Of a stretch of 64,000 bases of DNA, positions 53,601 to 61,320 are shown one piece after another. A program made the position numbers and the translations under genes. The DNA comes from Rikenella sp031549665. GTDB taxonomy: Bacteria > Bacteroidota > Bacteroidia > Bacteroidales > Rikenellaceae. The notes under the pieces are model-generated. The model searched no databases. It was not told the DNA's origin and saw nothing but the letters and a program-made list of their open reading frames with translations. Location: the NCBI GenBank assembly GCA_031549665.1, contig JAVBPJ010000003.1:62001-126000 (forward strand), read 5' to 3'. Within the stretch, counting starts at the first letter, position 1; every line of letters begins with the position of its first letter.

Positions 53601-54488
53601 ATGAAACAGATCGAAACGGCAGCCATTGTGGGAACCGGCGCCATCGGCGCGGTGGTGTTGAACAGCTTGCAGTCCTGCGATCCGGGGTGCGTGTCGCTCG
53701 TAGCCGATCCGCAGCGCCGGGAGCGTTACCTGCGCGGAGGGCTTTTCCTGAACGACCGTCCGCTCGAACTCCGTTTCGCCGACGGGCCGGCCGATTTGCT
53801 GATCGTGGCGGTCAAGGCCACGGCGCTGGACGGGGCGATCGAGGCGATGCGCCCCCATGTGGGCCCCGACACGCTGATTCTTTCGCTGCTCAACGGACTC
53901 GACAGCGAAGAGCGTCTGGGCGAGGCTTTCGGCCCCGATCGGGTTCCCTACGCCTACTACCTGGGCCACACGGCCGTGCGTACGGACAACCGGATGTACC
54001 ACGACGGCCACTACCACCTTTATTTCGGCGAAAAAACCAACGTCGAGCCTTACAGCGAACGTGTCGAACGCATCCGCCGTTTTTTCGACCGTACCGGGGT
54101 TCCCTGCCAAATCCCCGCCGACATGGTGGCCGCCCAATGGCAAAAGTGGGTGATGAACGTCGGCCTGAACCAGGCGACCGCTTTGTTGCGCTGCAATTAC
54201 GACCACCTGATGAACGATCGGGAGGCTAATCGGCTCACTCGCGGCCTGGTGGACGAGGCGGTGGCGGTGGCTCGCGCCCGGGGAATCGAGGGGGCCGAGA
54301 CAATGGGCCGCCGGGCCATGGAGTTGCTCGACACGATGATCCCCTCCGACCGCAGTTCCATGGCGCAGGACGTGGAGGCGGGCCGGCCGACCGAGGTGGC
54401 TATCTTCGCCGGAGCGCTTTGCCGCATGGCCGAACAATACGGCGTCGACGCTCCCCTGAACCGCCGTGTCCTGGCCGCTTTTTCATAG
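53601..54488 (+). CDS. Ketopantoate reductase-family oxidoreductase (ApbA/PanE)
   Basis: The ATG at 53601 gives 295 residues. The NADP-binding start is AAIVGTGAIGAVVLN (GxGxxG at 11-16). LLIVAVKATALDGAIEAM, LILSLLNGLDSEE and the catalytic Lys region QWQKWVMNVGLNQATALL follow, and the C-terminal helical domain has PSDRSSMAQDVEAGRPTEV with the substrate-binding Ser. It probably reduces 2-dehydropantoate to pantoate for coenzyme A synthesis, but the family includes other 2-ketoacid reductases and no pan gene is adjacent. The start is 4 bases after CATCTTTG, so the mRNA may be leaderless. Confidence 0.85.
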   Translation: MKQIETAAIVGTGAIGAVVLNSLQSCDPGCVSLVADPQRRERYLRGGLFLNDRPLELRFADGPADLLIVAVKATALDGAIEAMRPHVGPDTLILSLLNGLDSEERLGEAFGPDRVPYAYYLGHTAVRTDNRMYHDGHYHLYFGEKTNVEPYSERVERIRRFFDRTGVPCQIPADMVAAQWQKWVMNVGLNQATALLRCNYDHLMNDREANRLTRGLVDEAVAVARARGIEGAETMGRRAMELLDTMIPSDRSSMAQDVEAGRPTEVAIFAGALCRMAEQYGVDAPLNRRVLAAFS

Positions 54489-54592
54489 CATCGAGAACAA
54501 ATAGCGCCGTAAAACATTCTCGCCTTTGTCTTTTCTTTAATTCAAAGCGCATCCCCAAAGTCATCAGGCATTTCGTTTGTGATCTTTGGGGT

Positions 54593-55147
54593 ATGAAATT
54601 ACAACGTATATTTGATACCTCACACCCCCTCTGGGATCAAGCCTGGAAATTATACCAACGAAGTTTTCCGGTCAACGAACAGCGCACCCTGGAGTGTCAA
54701 TTGCGGGCAATGGAGGATCCCCTTTTTCACTTTAATTTACTGTTCGACAGCAAATCAGGAAAATTAATCGGTGTAATTTCCTGGTGGGATGCCACCTCGT
54801 TCCGTTTCTGCGAACATTTTGCCATTTCTCCGGATTTGCGGCGGCGGGGTTATGGGGCGAGGGCGCTGAAATTTTTGTGCAATTCGCCGGATCGACCCGT
54901 TATTTTGGAAGCCGAATGGCCGGTCGACTACATTTCGACGCTGCGCGTGGAGTTTTACCTGCGCAACGGTTTTCGGGGCAATCCCGCCTACGAACACGTC
55001 CATTACGCTTACCACTGGTGGGGCGCTCCGCACCGGATGCTGATGATGAGCTGGCCGCGCAAGATAACTCTGGAAGAATTTTTGTTGTTCAAACGTTTCA
55101 ACAACCTCTACCCCCTCTCCTACAGCGAGTGTAACGAAGCCCGGTAA
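54593..55147 (+). CDS. GNAT-family acetyltransferase
   Basis: The ATG at 54593 (MKLQRIFDTSHPLWD) yields 184 residues. The acetyl-CoA-binding motif A is HFAISPDLRRRGYGARALKFL (about 79-99). The preceding strand GKLIGVISWWD and the later STLRVEFYLRNGFRGNPAY fit the GNAT fold. Its substrate is unknown. The C-terminus ends FKRFNNLYPLSYSE, a segment seen in similar Bacteroidota proteins. It stands 104 bases from the upstream reductase, in a locally AT-rich spot, and has no clear -7 box. Confidence 0.85.
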   Translation: MKLQRIFDTSHPLWDQAWKLYQRSFPVNEQRTLECQLRAMEDPLFHFNLLFDSKSGKLIGVISWWDATSFRFCEHFAISPDLRRRGYGARALKFLCNSPDRPVILEAEWPVDYISTLRVEFYLRNGFRGNPAYEHVHYAYHWWGAPHRMLMMSWPRKITLEEFLLFKRFNNLYPLSYSECNEAR

Positions 55148-55173
55148 AATTCGCTACCTTCGTTCCGAACTTT

Positions 55174-55860
55174 ATGGAACGACAAGTCAACGAAATCCTG
55201 CACCTGCTGCAGGCCGAAGGAACGGAATACAACCGTCAGGGAATGAAACGTTTCGGCATCACCGTCGAGAATGCCTGCGGGGTTTCGATGCCTTTTTTGC
55301 GTTCGCTCGGAAAGACCATCGGCAAGAATCACTCCCTGGCCCTGGCGCTGTGGGAAAGCGGCTGCCACGAGGCCCGTATCCTGGCTTCGATCATCGACGA
55401 TCCGCGCGAATTGACCCTTGAACAGATGGATCGCTGGAGCGCCGGTTTCGATTCGTGGGACGTGTGCGACCAAACCTGCTACAACCTTTTCCGCCGTTCG
55501 CCCCTGGCGTGGAGCGGGGTGATAGAGCGTTACGCCGCCTGCGAAGACGAGTGGATCCGCCGCACGGCGTTCGCCCTGCTGGCCGGATTGGCCGTGGGCG
55601 ACAAGAAGGCCGATCACAGCCGGTTCCTCCCCTACCTGGCTCTGATCGAGGCGCACTCGACCGACCCCCGGAATTTTGTCCGCAAGGCGGTCAACTGGGC
55701 GTTGCGCCAAATCGGCAAGCGGAGCCTGTCGCTGCTTGAACCGGCCGCCGCGCTGGCGCTCCGGCTCAGGGAGTCCCCCGACCGCACGGCCCATTGGATC
55801 GGCCAGGATGCCTACCGGGAGCTGACCGACCCCAAAATTATTTTACGTATAAAAGGCTGA
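55174..55860 (+). CDS. DNA alkylation repair protein (AlkD-like)
   Basis: This 228-residue all-helical protein is built of HEAT-like repeats, as in AlkD/AlkC glycosylases. RFGITVENACGVSMPFLRSLGKTIG is the N-terminal family stretch, and ALWESGCHEARILASIIDDP, GFDSWDVCDQTCYNLF, IRRTAFALLAGLAVGDK and NFVRKAVNWALRQIGKRS follow in order. Trp/Asp positions in GFDSWDVCDQ match the glycosylase lesion-binding cleft. It would excise bulky or cationic alkylated bases. Activity is inferred. A TACCTTCG box near 55156 may drive it. Confidence 0.85.
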   Translation: MERQVNEILHLLQAEGTEYNRQGMKRFGITVENACGVSMPFLRSLGKTIGKNHSLALALWESGCHEARILASIIDDPRELTLEQMDRWSAGFDSWDVCDQTCYNLFRRSPLAWSGVIERYAACEDEWIRRTAFALLAGLAVGDKKADHSRFLPYLALIEAHSTDPRNFVRKAVNWALRQIGKRSLSLLEPAAALALRLRESPDRTAHWIGQDAYRELTDPKIILRIKG

Positions 55861-55903
55861 CAATCAGATTGAAATAAAAAATTCTCGTCGCCAAGTGTGA
55901 AAT

Positions 55904-55948
55904 TACTACTATTATAGTCGTAGTATTCGGAAAAGTCGTTTATCTTTG
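55904..55948 (+). promoter_or_regulatory. BlaI operator and promoter of the BlaI-M56 unit
   Basis: The operator is an imperfect palindrome at 55904-55925, TACTAC and GTAGTA half-sites around a 10-base centre that pairs at 9 of 11 positions overall. The -7 box TATCTTTG is at 55941-55948. The operator covers the expected -33 region, so BlaI binding would block RNA polymerase. The half-sites match those of MecI/BlaI operators, though the spacing is longer. Confidence 0.7.
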
Positions 55949-55994
55949 CAGCAAATAACCCCTTTAATACACCCAACTTTTTACATTGACCGTT

Positions 55995-56402
55995 ATGAAC
56001 GAGAAAGTGAACGACAAGAAAAAACCGACTGAACTGACCCGCGCCGAATTGGAAGTTATGCAGCACCTTTGGCGATTGGGCAAAGCTTTCCTGGGCGAAG
56101 TGGTCGAATCGTTTCCCCAGCCCCGCCCCGCATACACCACCATATCGACGGTGATTCAGGTGCTTTGCCGGAAAGGGTTCGTCGGCCATCACCGGGTCGA
56201 TAAAAGCCACCACTACTACCCCCTGGTAAGCCGCGAGGAGTACCGCGCGCGGGTGGTGAAGCGGACCTTGAACCACTTTTTCAACGACTCGCCCGCCCAG
56301 CTCTTCTCGCACTTTGCCGAAGAGGGATCGCTCACCCTCGAACAACGCCGCGAACTGCAGGAAGCGGTTCACCGATTGCTCGAATCAACCCCCGTCAAGT
56401 AA
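55995..56402 (+). CDS. BlaI/MecI/CopY-family repressor
   Basis: The ATG at 55995 gives 135 residues. The winged-helix domain (about 12-80) has LTRAELEVMQHLWRLGKAFLGEVVESFP...AYTTISTVIQVLCRKGFVGHHR. The C-terminal helical part (about 85-135) serves dimerisation. In this family the co-transcribed M56 sensor inactivates the repressor, by cleavage in the staphylococcal systems. The gene lies directly after a TACTAC/GTAGTA operator, so it is probably autoregulated. Its stop codon overlaps the ATG of the M56 gene by one base. Confidence 0.92.
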   Translation: MNEKVNDKKKPTELTRAELEVMQHLWRLGKAFLGEVVESFPQPRPAYTTISTVIQVLCRKGFVGHHRVDKSHHYYPLVSREEYRARVVKRTLNHFFNDSPAQLFSHFAEEGSLTLEQRRELQEAVHRLLESTPVK

Positions 56403-58240
56403 TGTTCTCGCAAGGATACTGGATCGATTCGCAGATTTGCGTCGTCGTTCTGTGGGCCATTTACGCCCTGCTGCTGCACCGGCGGATCGACCTGCGGGTT
56501 TCGCGGGCCTACCTGCTGCTGTTTGTGCCGGCGGGGATGCTGTTGCCGCTGCTCAAGCTCCCGTTGCTTCCGGCCGTCGAGCCTGTTTCGGCGGTGTGGA
56601 TCGACCCCTCGATGCTGCTGCCGTACGCCGCCCCCGAACCGATCGTGGCAGTAACGCCCGCGGTGGATTGGAACGAAGTGTTCCGGTGGATCTACCTTTC
56701 CGGTGCGGCCGTCATGCTGCTTTGGCTGGGGTGGGATGTGCTGCGGGCCTTCCGGAAACTGTTCTCAACACGCGCCCACCGGCGGCAGATCGACGGCCTG
56801 CAGGTGGTGTTCGACCCCTCGGCCAAAGGGGCTTATTCGCTCTTTGGAACGGTGTTCGTGGGCGAGGCATACAACGACCCCGCCGCCCTGCCGCAGCTGC
56901 TGGCCCACGAACGCACCCATGTCCGGAAGAAGCACTCGCGCGACCTGCTCGTGGCCAACCTGTACCGTTGCCTGTTGTGGTTCAATCCCGCCGTGTGGAA
57001 TTCCCGGAAATTGTTGCGGGAGGTACACGAATTTCAAGCCGATCAAACCGTCATCCGGCAAGGCGGGTCGATCGACCGTTACCTCGACCTGCTGATTGAT
57101 GCCGAGAGCGGCCTTTGTCCCTCGGTCGGTAGTCCCTTTTGCTATTCACTCACCAAAAAACGAATCGCCATGATGCACCAAACCCTCCAAGCTTCGAAAC
57201 GCAGCAACCGCCGCCTGTGGTGGAGCATTTTGCCCGCCTGCCTGGTGTTGTTAGGCTCCTTCTCGCTCACGGCCCGGGCGTACGAGAACCCCGTCGATCC
57301 GCTCTACAACGCCACTTTTACGGCCGAGTCTTCGGATACACTCGAACTGAATCTTGTTTCCCCGCCGCAACCGCAACCTGCGGAACAATCCGTCGATGGG
57401 ACAGCCCCCAAACAATTGACCATGCTGGATTTGGATGTAAAACCCATCGGAGACTCTTCCCAAGTGGCGAAAAAAGTTCAGCTTGTTGGATATCGGGCAG
57501 TCAACATCCCTGCAACGGTACAGGAAGATCCTGTTACCAAATTCAACTGGGAGTTTGTGCTTAATTCTCCCCTGCCGCAAGAGGGCCAGCCCGTTAGATA
57601 CACAGTAACGTTAACCCCAAAAACAGAGCAAAAAGCTCAACCGGTTAGCCACACGGTAACCGCAACGACGACGTTTTCCCACGTGTTCGACACGGTGGTT
57701 GTTACCGGCCGGAAACCAATCTACGTGCTGGACGGACAGATCATGCCTGACTACCAGGGTATATCGCAAGTTTTTAAGGAAAACAAAATAACTCAGGTTA
57801 CTGTCCTCAAAGGGATTGCGGCGACGGAAGCGTACGGGCCCTCGGCTGCAGACGGCGCACTTGTTTTCTCGACCAAAGAGGAACCCAAAAATGTTCGCGC
57901 AAAATCGGTTTCGAGCGACGTGGAATTTACCGATGCGGTGAGCCAATTGCTGGGAAAATCGACTAAAAACGGCGCCGATCCTATTTACGTAATCGACGGG
58001 AAGATTATGCCCAAAGAGGAATTTGCCTCCTCTCTTTCAACAGCCGGTTCGAAACGCCGAGTAGTCTTTGACGGGGACGACTACGAAAGCATCACCGTGC
58101 TGAAAGGAGCTGCGGCCACCCAACTTTACGGCGAACAGGCCAACGGCGGGGCGATTGTGATCAAAACCAAATCGTCCGGAAACACAAAAAAAGGATTTGC
58201 GGTGTCAATGCCCTCCGGAGGCGATTCCAAAGCGAATTAA
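56402..58240 (+). CDS. M56 (BlaR1-like) membrane metallopeptidase with two TonB-plug-like repeats
   Basis: This 612-residue protein has about four transmembrane segments (11-27, 36-55, 95-112, 272-292) and the cytoplasmic zinc-protease site HERTH (169-173) with EVHEFQAD near 207-214. The part after helix four (residues about 293-612) faces the periplasm. It lacks a penicillin-binding domain. Instead it carries two repeats resembling the plug of SusC/TonB receptors: PIYVLDGQIMPD...VTVLKGIAATEAYG...DGALVFSTK (439-492) and PIYVIDGKIMP...ESITVLKGAAATQLYG...GGAIVIKTK (527-590). It forms a sensor-repressor pair with BlaI. The signal is unknown. Confidence 0.88.
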   Translation: MFSQGYWIDSQICVVVLWAIYALLLHRRIDLRVSRAYLLLFVPAGMLLPLLKLPLLPAVEPVSAVWIDPSMLLPYAAPEPIVAVTPAVDWNEVFRWIYLSGAAVMLLWLGWDVLRAFRKLFSTRAHRRQIDGLQVVFDPSAKGAYSLFGTVFVGEAYNDPAALPQLLAHERTHVRKKHSRDLLVANLYRCLLWFNPAVWNSRKLLREVHEFQADQTVIRQGGSIDRYLDLLIDAESGLCPSVGSPFCYSLTKKRIAMMHQTLQASKRSNRRLWWSILPACLVLLGSFSLTARAYENPVDPLYNATFTAESSDTLELNLVSPPQPQPAEQSVDGTAPKQLTMLDLDVKPIGDSSQVAKKVQLVGYRAVNIPATVQEDPVTKFNWEFVLNSPLPQEGQPVRYTVTLTPKTEQKAQPVSHTVTATTTFSHVFDTVVVTGRKPIYVLDGQIMPDYQGISQVFKENKITQVTVLKGIAATEAYGPSAADGALVFSTKEEPKNVRAKSVSSDVEFTDAVSQLLGKSTKNGADPIYVIDGKIMPKEEFASSLSTAGSKRRVVFDGDDYESITVLKGAAATQLYGEQANGGAIVIKTKSSGNTKKGFAVSMPSGGDSKAN

Positions 58241-58389
58241 AGCGCCGGAGTGCCGGAAAATACCCCGCGATAACAAAAAAGTCGCCCCTGCGCATACGAA
58301 AACAGGCAGGAATAGCGTTATCCGTGCATAGGTGAGCGAAAGCCGCCTCAAACCCGCCGGGCCGGCTCCTTTTTCGGGCAGCCGGACAC

Positions 58390-58428
58390 GCGCCCCAAAA
58401 GCAACAAAGCTTTTGGGGCGCTTTTTTT
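58390..58428 (+). terminator. Terminator after the M56 gene
   Basis: GCGCCCCAAAAGC (58390-58402) pairs perfectly with GCTTTTGGGGCGC (58409-58421) and seven T follow. It lies 150 bases after the M56 stop. The intervening stretch holds nothing I recognise. Confidence 0.85.
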
Positions 58429-58483
58429 CGCCCCTGCCTCTGCCTCCGGCGAAAATTTTTGCACGCCGACAACCCATTTTGTT

Positions 58484-58625
58484 CCTTACCTGCGGTGAGG
58501 AATTTTGCGCCCCGGCAATCCAAAGCAAGCTTTGATTGCGCTCGGCTTTTTGTACCTTACCTGCGGTGAGGGATTTTGCGCCTCGGCAATCCAAAGCAAG
58601 CTTTGATTGCGCTCGGCTTTTTGTA
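58484..58625 (+). repeat. Two tandem 71-bp direct repeats, with a decayed third copy upstream
   Basis: Copies at 58484-58554 and 58555-58625 differ at only two or so positions. Each holds CCTTACCTGCGGTGAGG, an ATTTTGCGCC segment, CAAAGCAAGCTTTG and a TTTG-to-TACC promoter segment. A diverged partial copy (CCTCCGGCGAAAATTTTTGC) seems to precede them at about 58442-58483. The last copy runs directly into the MFS gene promoter. Minus-strand ORFs over this area are repeat translations, not genes. Confidence 0.85.
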
Positions 58626-58631
58626 CCTTTG
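58602..58631 (+). promoter_or_regulatory. Promoter of the MFS gene, within the tandem repeat
   Basis: TTTG (58602-58605), 18 bases, then TACCTTTG (58624-58631). The -7 box ends 6 bases before ATG 58638. In the upstream repeat copy the same position reads TACCTTAC, so the promoter there is degraded. Confidence 0.65.
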
Positions 58632-58637
58632 TCGCCT

Positions 58638-59822
58638 ATGTCAACGACCAAGGAGAGGCTTTGGACCTCCAGCTTTTGGGCCGCCTGCGGCGCAAACTTC
58701 CTGATGTTCTTCGCCTTTTACATGCTGCTCCCCGTGCTGCCCATCTACCTGGCCGAACGTTTTTCCGCCACCGAGTCGGCGGCCGGACTGATCCTCGCCT
58801 CCTACACGGTGATGGCCCTGCTCTTCCGGCCCTTTGCCGGATTCATGGTCGACAGTTGGCCTCGAAAAATGGTGCTGATGGGTTGTTACGCCTTTTTCAT
58901 CTCGTTTTTCGGAGGATACCTGCTGGCCGGCGCACTGCTGATCTTCGCCCTGTTGCGGGCCATGCACGGACTGGCTTTCGGCATGGTAACCGTGTCGGTC
59001 AACACCATGGCCATCGACGTAATGCCCGCCTCGCGCCGGGGCGAGGGGATCGGCTACTTCGGCGTGTCGACCAACCTGGCCATGGCCATCGGCCCCATGA
59101 GCGCCCTGCTGATCTACGACCTGACCCAAAACTACGACCTGATTTTCGGCGCCGCCTGTCTGGTGGGCGTGCTGGGCCTGATCTCGGCGGGGATGATACG
59201 CGGCGGAAAACAGGAGGCCGTGGGCGCCCGCCGAACCCTGTCGCTCGACCGCTTTTTGCTCATTCCGGGCATTCCCACGGCCCTCACCACCATGCTCCTG
59301 TCGTTTGTGTACGGCGTGGTGGTTACCTACGTGGCCGTTTACGGCGAAAAAGAGGTGGGGCTTGCCGGAGGAACCGGCCATTTCTTTATCTGCATGGCCT
59401 GCGGACTCATCGTATCGCGCCTGCTTTCGGGACGTTTGGTCAACCGCGGCCTGATCCGGCAGGTGGCCGTGGCGGGCATCGGGGTGATCCTGCTGAGCGG
59501 TGTGGCCTTTGTGCTGATTAAGCATCCCGTTTCGTTCTACGCCTGCGGGGTAACCTTCGGGCTGGGTTACGGACTGCTCTGCCCCGCCCTGCAAACCATG
59601 TTCATCAACCTGGCCGAACACAACCAGCGCGGCACGGCCAACGCCACCTACCTCACCTCGTGGGACGTGGGGATCGGAGCCGGCGTGCTGCTGGGCGGAG
59701 TCATCGCCCAGCACGGCAGCTACGGCGCCGCCTTTTTGGTGGGTACGGGGCTGCTCTTTGCAGGCGGACTGGTGTTCGTGCTGTGGTCGGGGCCCTATTT
59801 CGAACGGCACCGGTTGCGGTAA
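58638..59822 (+). CDS. MFS-family transporter
   Basis: The ATG at 58638 (MSTTKERLWTSSFW) gives 394 residues, with twelve hydrophobic segments of the major facilitator type. The motif A region after helix two reads LLFRPFAGFMVDSWPRKMVLMG. The second half repeats it as SRLLSGRLVNRGLIRQ. GIGYFGVSTNLAMAIGP, resembling drug-efflux motif C, lies in helix five. It resembles YfcJ/arabinose-efflux-like permeases, but the substrate is unknown. The upstream in-frame extension is a translation of the 71-bp repeats and was rejected. Confidence 0.88.
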   Translation: MSTTKERLWTSSFWAACGANFLMFFAFYMLLPVLPIYLAERFSATESAAGLILASYTVMALLFRPFAGFMVDSWPRKMVLMGCYAFFISFFGGYLLAGALLIFALLRAMHGLAFGMVTVSVNTMAIDVMPASRRGEGIGYFGVSTNLAMAIGPMSALLIYDLTQNYDLIFGAACLVGVLGLISAGMIRGGKQEAVGARRTLSLDRFLLIPGIPTALTTMLLSFVYGVVVTYVAVYGEKEVGLAGGTGHFFICMACGLIVSRLLSGRLVNRGLIRQVAVAGIGVILLSGVAFVLIKHPVSFYACGVTFGLGYGLLCPALQTMFINLAEHNQRGTANATYLTSWDVGIGAGVLLGGVIAQHGSYGAAFLVGTGLLFAGGLVFVLWSGPYFERHRLR

Positions 59823-59958
59823 CCTGCGCGGTACACAAACCGCAACACAGGCACACATTTTGATAGAGTTAGAACAGTAATGGTTGTGCGTGAAGCTCCA
59901 ATAGAGCTGATTAAATCCAAAAATAACAACTCAAAATAAACAATGAACCTGATTTGTC

Positions 59959-60858
59959 GTGATAAGGAAATTATTAATGTGTGCGGTTGTGGCGCCTGCG
60001 GTCGCCATTTGCGCAGCTCGGGAGGGCGTTGGTATGTCTGACGGTTATAAAGTGGGCAATTACGAAATATTCGTCCTTGCCGAAGGCGGTGGCGACGCGA
60101 ACACCAGCCTGTTGATAGAAGCCCCGGCGGAGGTTACGGCCAAATATGCCCCGAACGGGACCTTTCCTGTCGCTACCCACGCGGTGCTGATCAAAGGGAA
60201 AGGCAAAGTATGGCTCGTCGACACCGGCTACGGCCGGAATCTCTTTGAGCATATGAAGCAACTCGGCATCGAGCGCGGGGATGTGGACCATGTATTGCTG
60301 ACACACATGCACGGCGACCATATCGGAGGCATGCTGTTGGACGGAAAACCCGCCTTCCCCAATGCCTCGGTAACCGTAGGCGACAAAGAGGTCGCCTATT
60401 GGACCAGCGAGGCCGAAATGAATAAGCTGCCGGTTGCCCGGCACGATGGTTTCCGTATGGCACAGAAGGTTCTGACGCAATACGGCCCGAAGGTCGAACA
60501 GGTACAAGCTCTTGCCCTCGACGGGAATTACGGCGACGGCATCTTCCCGATAGAGGGTTACGGCCATACCCCGGGACACATCATGTTCCTCATCTCAGAC
60601 GGCGGCGAAAAACTGCTGGTATGGGGAGATATCACGCACGCACTGGCCATACAGATGCCGCATCCCGAAATATCGGTATATTACGACATCGACCCCGACA
60701 TGGCGCGGGAAACACGTCTTAAAGTGCTGGAGTACCTTTCTGGCAAGGAGATAGCTGTGATAGGGATGCACGTTCCGGCGCCGCAGCCCGGAAAAATAGC
60801 GAAGGACGAGGCCTCGGGAGGATACAGCTTCGAATCGGCAGCTCAGCAACTCCGTTAA
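59959..60858 (+). CDS. Secreted MBL-fold metallo-hydrolase
   Basis: The start is taken as GTG at 59959, giving 299 residues with a signal peptide (MIRKLLMCAVVAPAVAICAA). An ATG at 59943 is out of frame. The metallo-beta-lactamase-fold zinc motif is LLTHMHGDHIGG (about 113-124). GYGHTPGHIMFLI provides the next His, and LLVWGDITHALAI and IAVIGMHVPAPQPG complete the site. It resembles the lactonase or arylsulfatase-like branch rather than true beta-lactamases. The substrate is unknown. The 136-base upstream gap has no consensus promoter. The style of this gene (looser codon choice, AT-rich leader) differs a little from neighbours. Confidence 0.8.
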   Translation: MIRKLLMCAVVAPAVAICAAREGVGMSDGYKVGNYEIFVLAEGGGDANTSLLIEAPAEVTAKYAPNGTFPVATHAVLIKGKGKVWLVDTGYGRNLFEHMKQLGIERGDVDHVLLTHMHGDHIGGMLLDGKPAFPNASVTVGDKEVAYWTSEAEMNKLPVARHDGFRMAQKVLTQYGPKVEQVQALALDGNYGDGIFPIEGYGHTPGHIMFLISDGGEKLLVWGDITHALAIQMPHPEISVYYDIDPDMARETRLKVLEYLSGKEIAVIGMHVPAPQPGKIAKDEASGGYSFESAAQQLR

Positions 60859-60891
60859 AGTTCCATTCCTCAATCGGCTGATGAAAATCAA

Positions 60892-60921
60892 AGCGGCGCA
60901 CCCATTTTCGGGTGCGCCGCT
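60892..60921. terminator. Hairpin between the MBL gene and the GntR gene
   Basis: AGCGGCGCACCC and its exact complement flank an ATTTTC loop. CGCTTTAAA follows on the plus strand. It probably serves both convergent transcripts. Confidence 0.65.
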
Positions 60922-60954
60922 CGCTTTAAAGGGGACTTGTCGGAGGGCCGCCGG

Positions 60955-61317
60955 TTATTCTTCGGCCTCCTGGTTGTAGGCCTCGGCCACTTCGCTCATC
61001 GGGATGCCGAGGATGCGCATCCGGTTGACAAACTCGGGCAGCAGTTCGCTGCGGAATTCGGCGCGGCGCAGGTCGAGCACCTGTTCCTTGGCTCCCTCGC
61101 ATACCGAGTAGCCCATGCCGCGCTGCACGGCGATGATCGAAGATTGTTGAAGGCGTTCGTATGCACGCATGGCAGTGTTGGGGTTTACCTGCAACTGGGC
61201 GCCCAGTTCGCGTACCGAGGGGATGCGTTCTCCCTCGGGCCACACGCCGGTGGCGATGTTGTCGCAGATCAGGTCTACGATTTGCCGGTAGATCGGTTTT
61301 TCTGACTTGAAATCCAT
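60955..61317 (-). CDS. GntR-family regulator (YtrA type)
   Basis: This 120-residue protein has a winged helix at about 5-75: PIYRQIVDLICDNIATGVWPEGERIPSVRELGAQLQVNPNTAMRAYERLQ in family form. The short helical tail has no effector domain, which defines the YtrA subgroup. YtrA regulators control a co-transcribed ABC transporter, here the two genes upstream, ending 3 bases before its ATG. A palindrome at the operon promoter (63088-63109) is the likely operator. The effector is unknown and may be a cell-wall-active compound, as in related systems. Confidence 0.9.
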   Translation of the reverse strand: MDFKSEKPIYRQIVDLICDNIATGVWPEGERIPSVRELGAQLQVNPNTAMRAYERLQQSSIIAVQRGMGYSVCEGAKEQVLDLRRAEFRSELLPEFVNRMRILGIPMSEVAEAYNQEAEE

Positions 61318-61320
61318 GGC

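Noticed and set aside
53544..54437. Upstream extension of typA by about 300 codons on the minus strand
   Set aside because: It is the complement of the divergent reductase gene and runs over the typA promoter. The GTP-binding N-terminus begins at 53543.
58484..58625. Possible CRISPR array
   Set aside because: Only two full units exist, they abut with no unique spacer, and no cas gene is present in the window.
58161..58651. Two overlapping minus-strand ORFs (about 120 and 148 residues) with repeated peptides
   Set aside because: Their internal repeats are simply the translation of the 71-bp tandem DNA repeats, and they overlap the M56 3' end and the terminator.
59959..60858. Beta-lactamase
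   Set aside because: It has the MBL fold, but the residue pattern and signal-peptide layout fit the broad hydrolase branch, and nothing indicates beta-lactam specificity.
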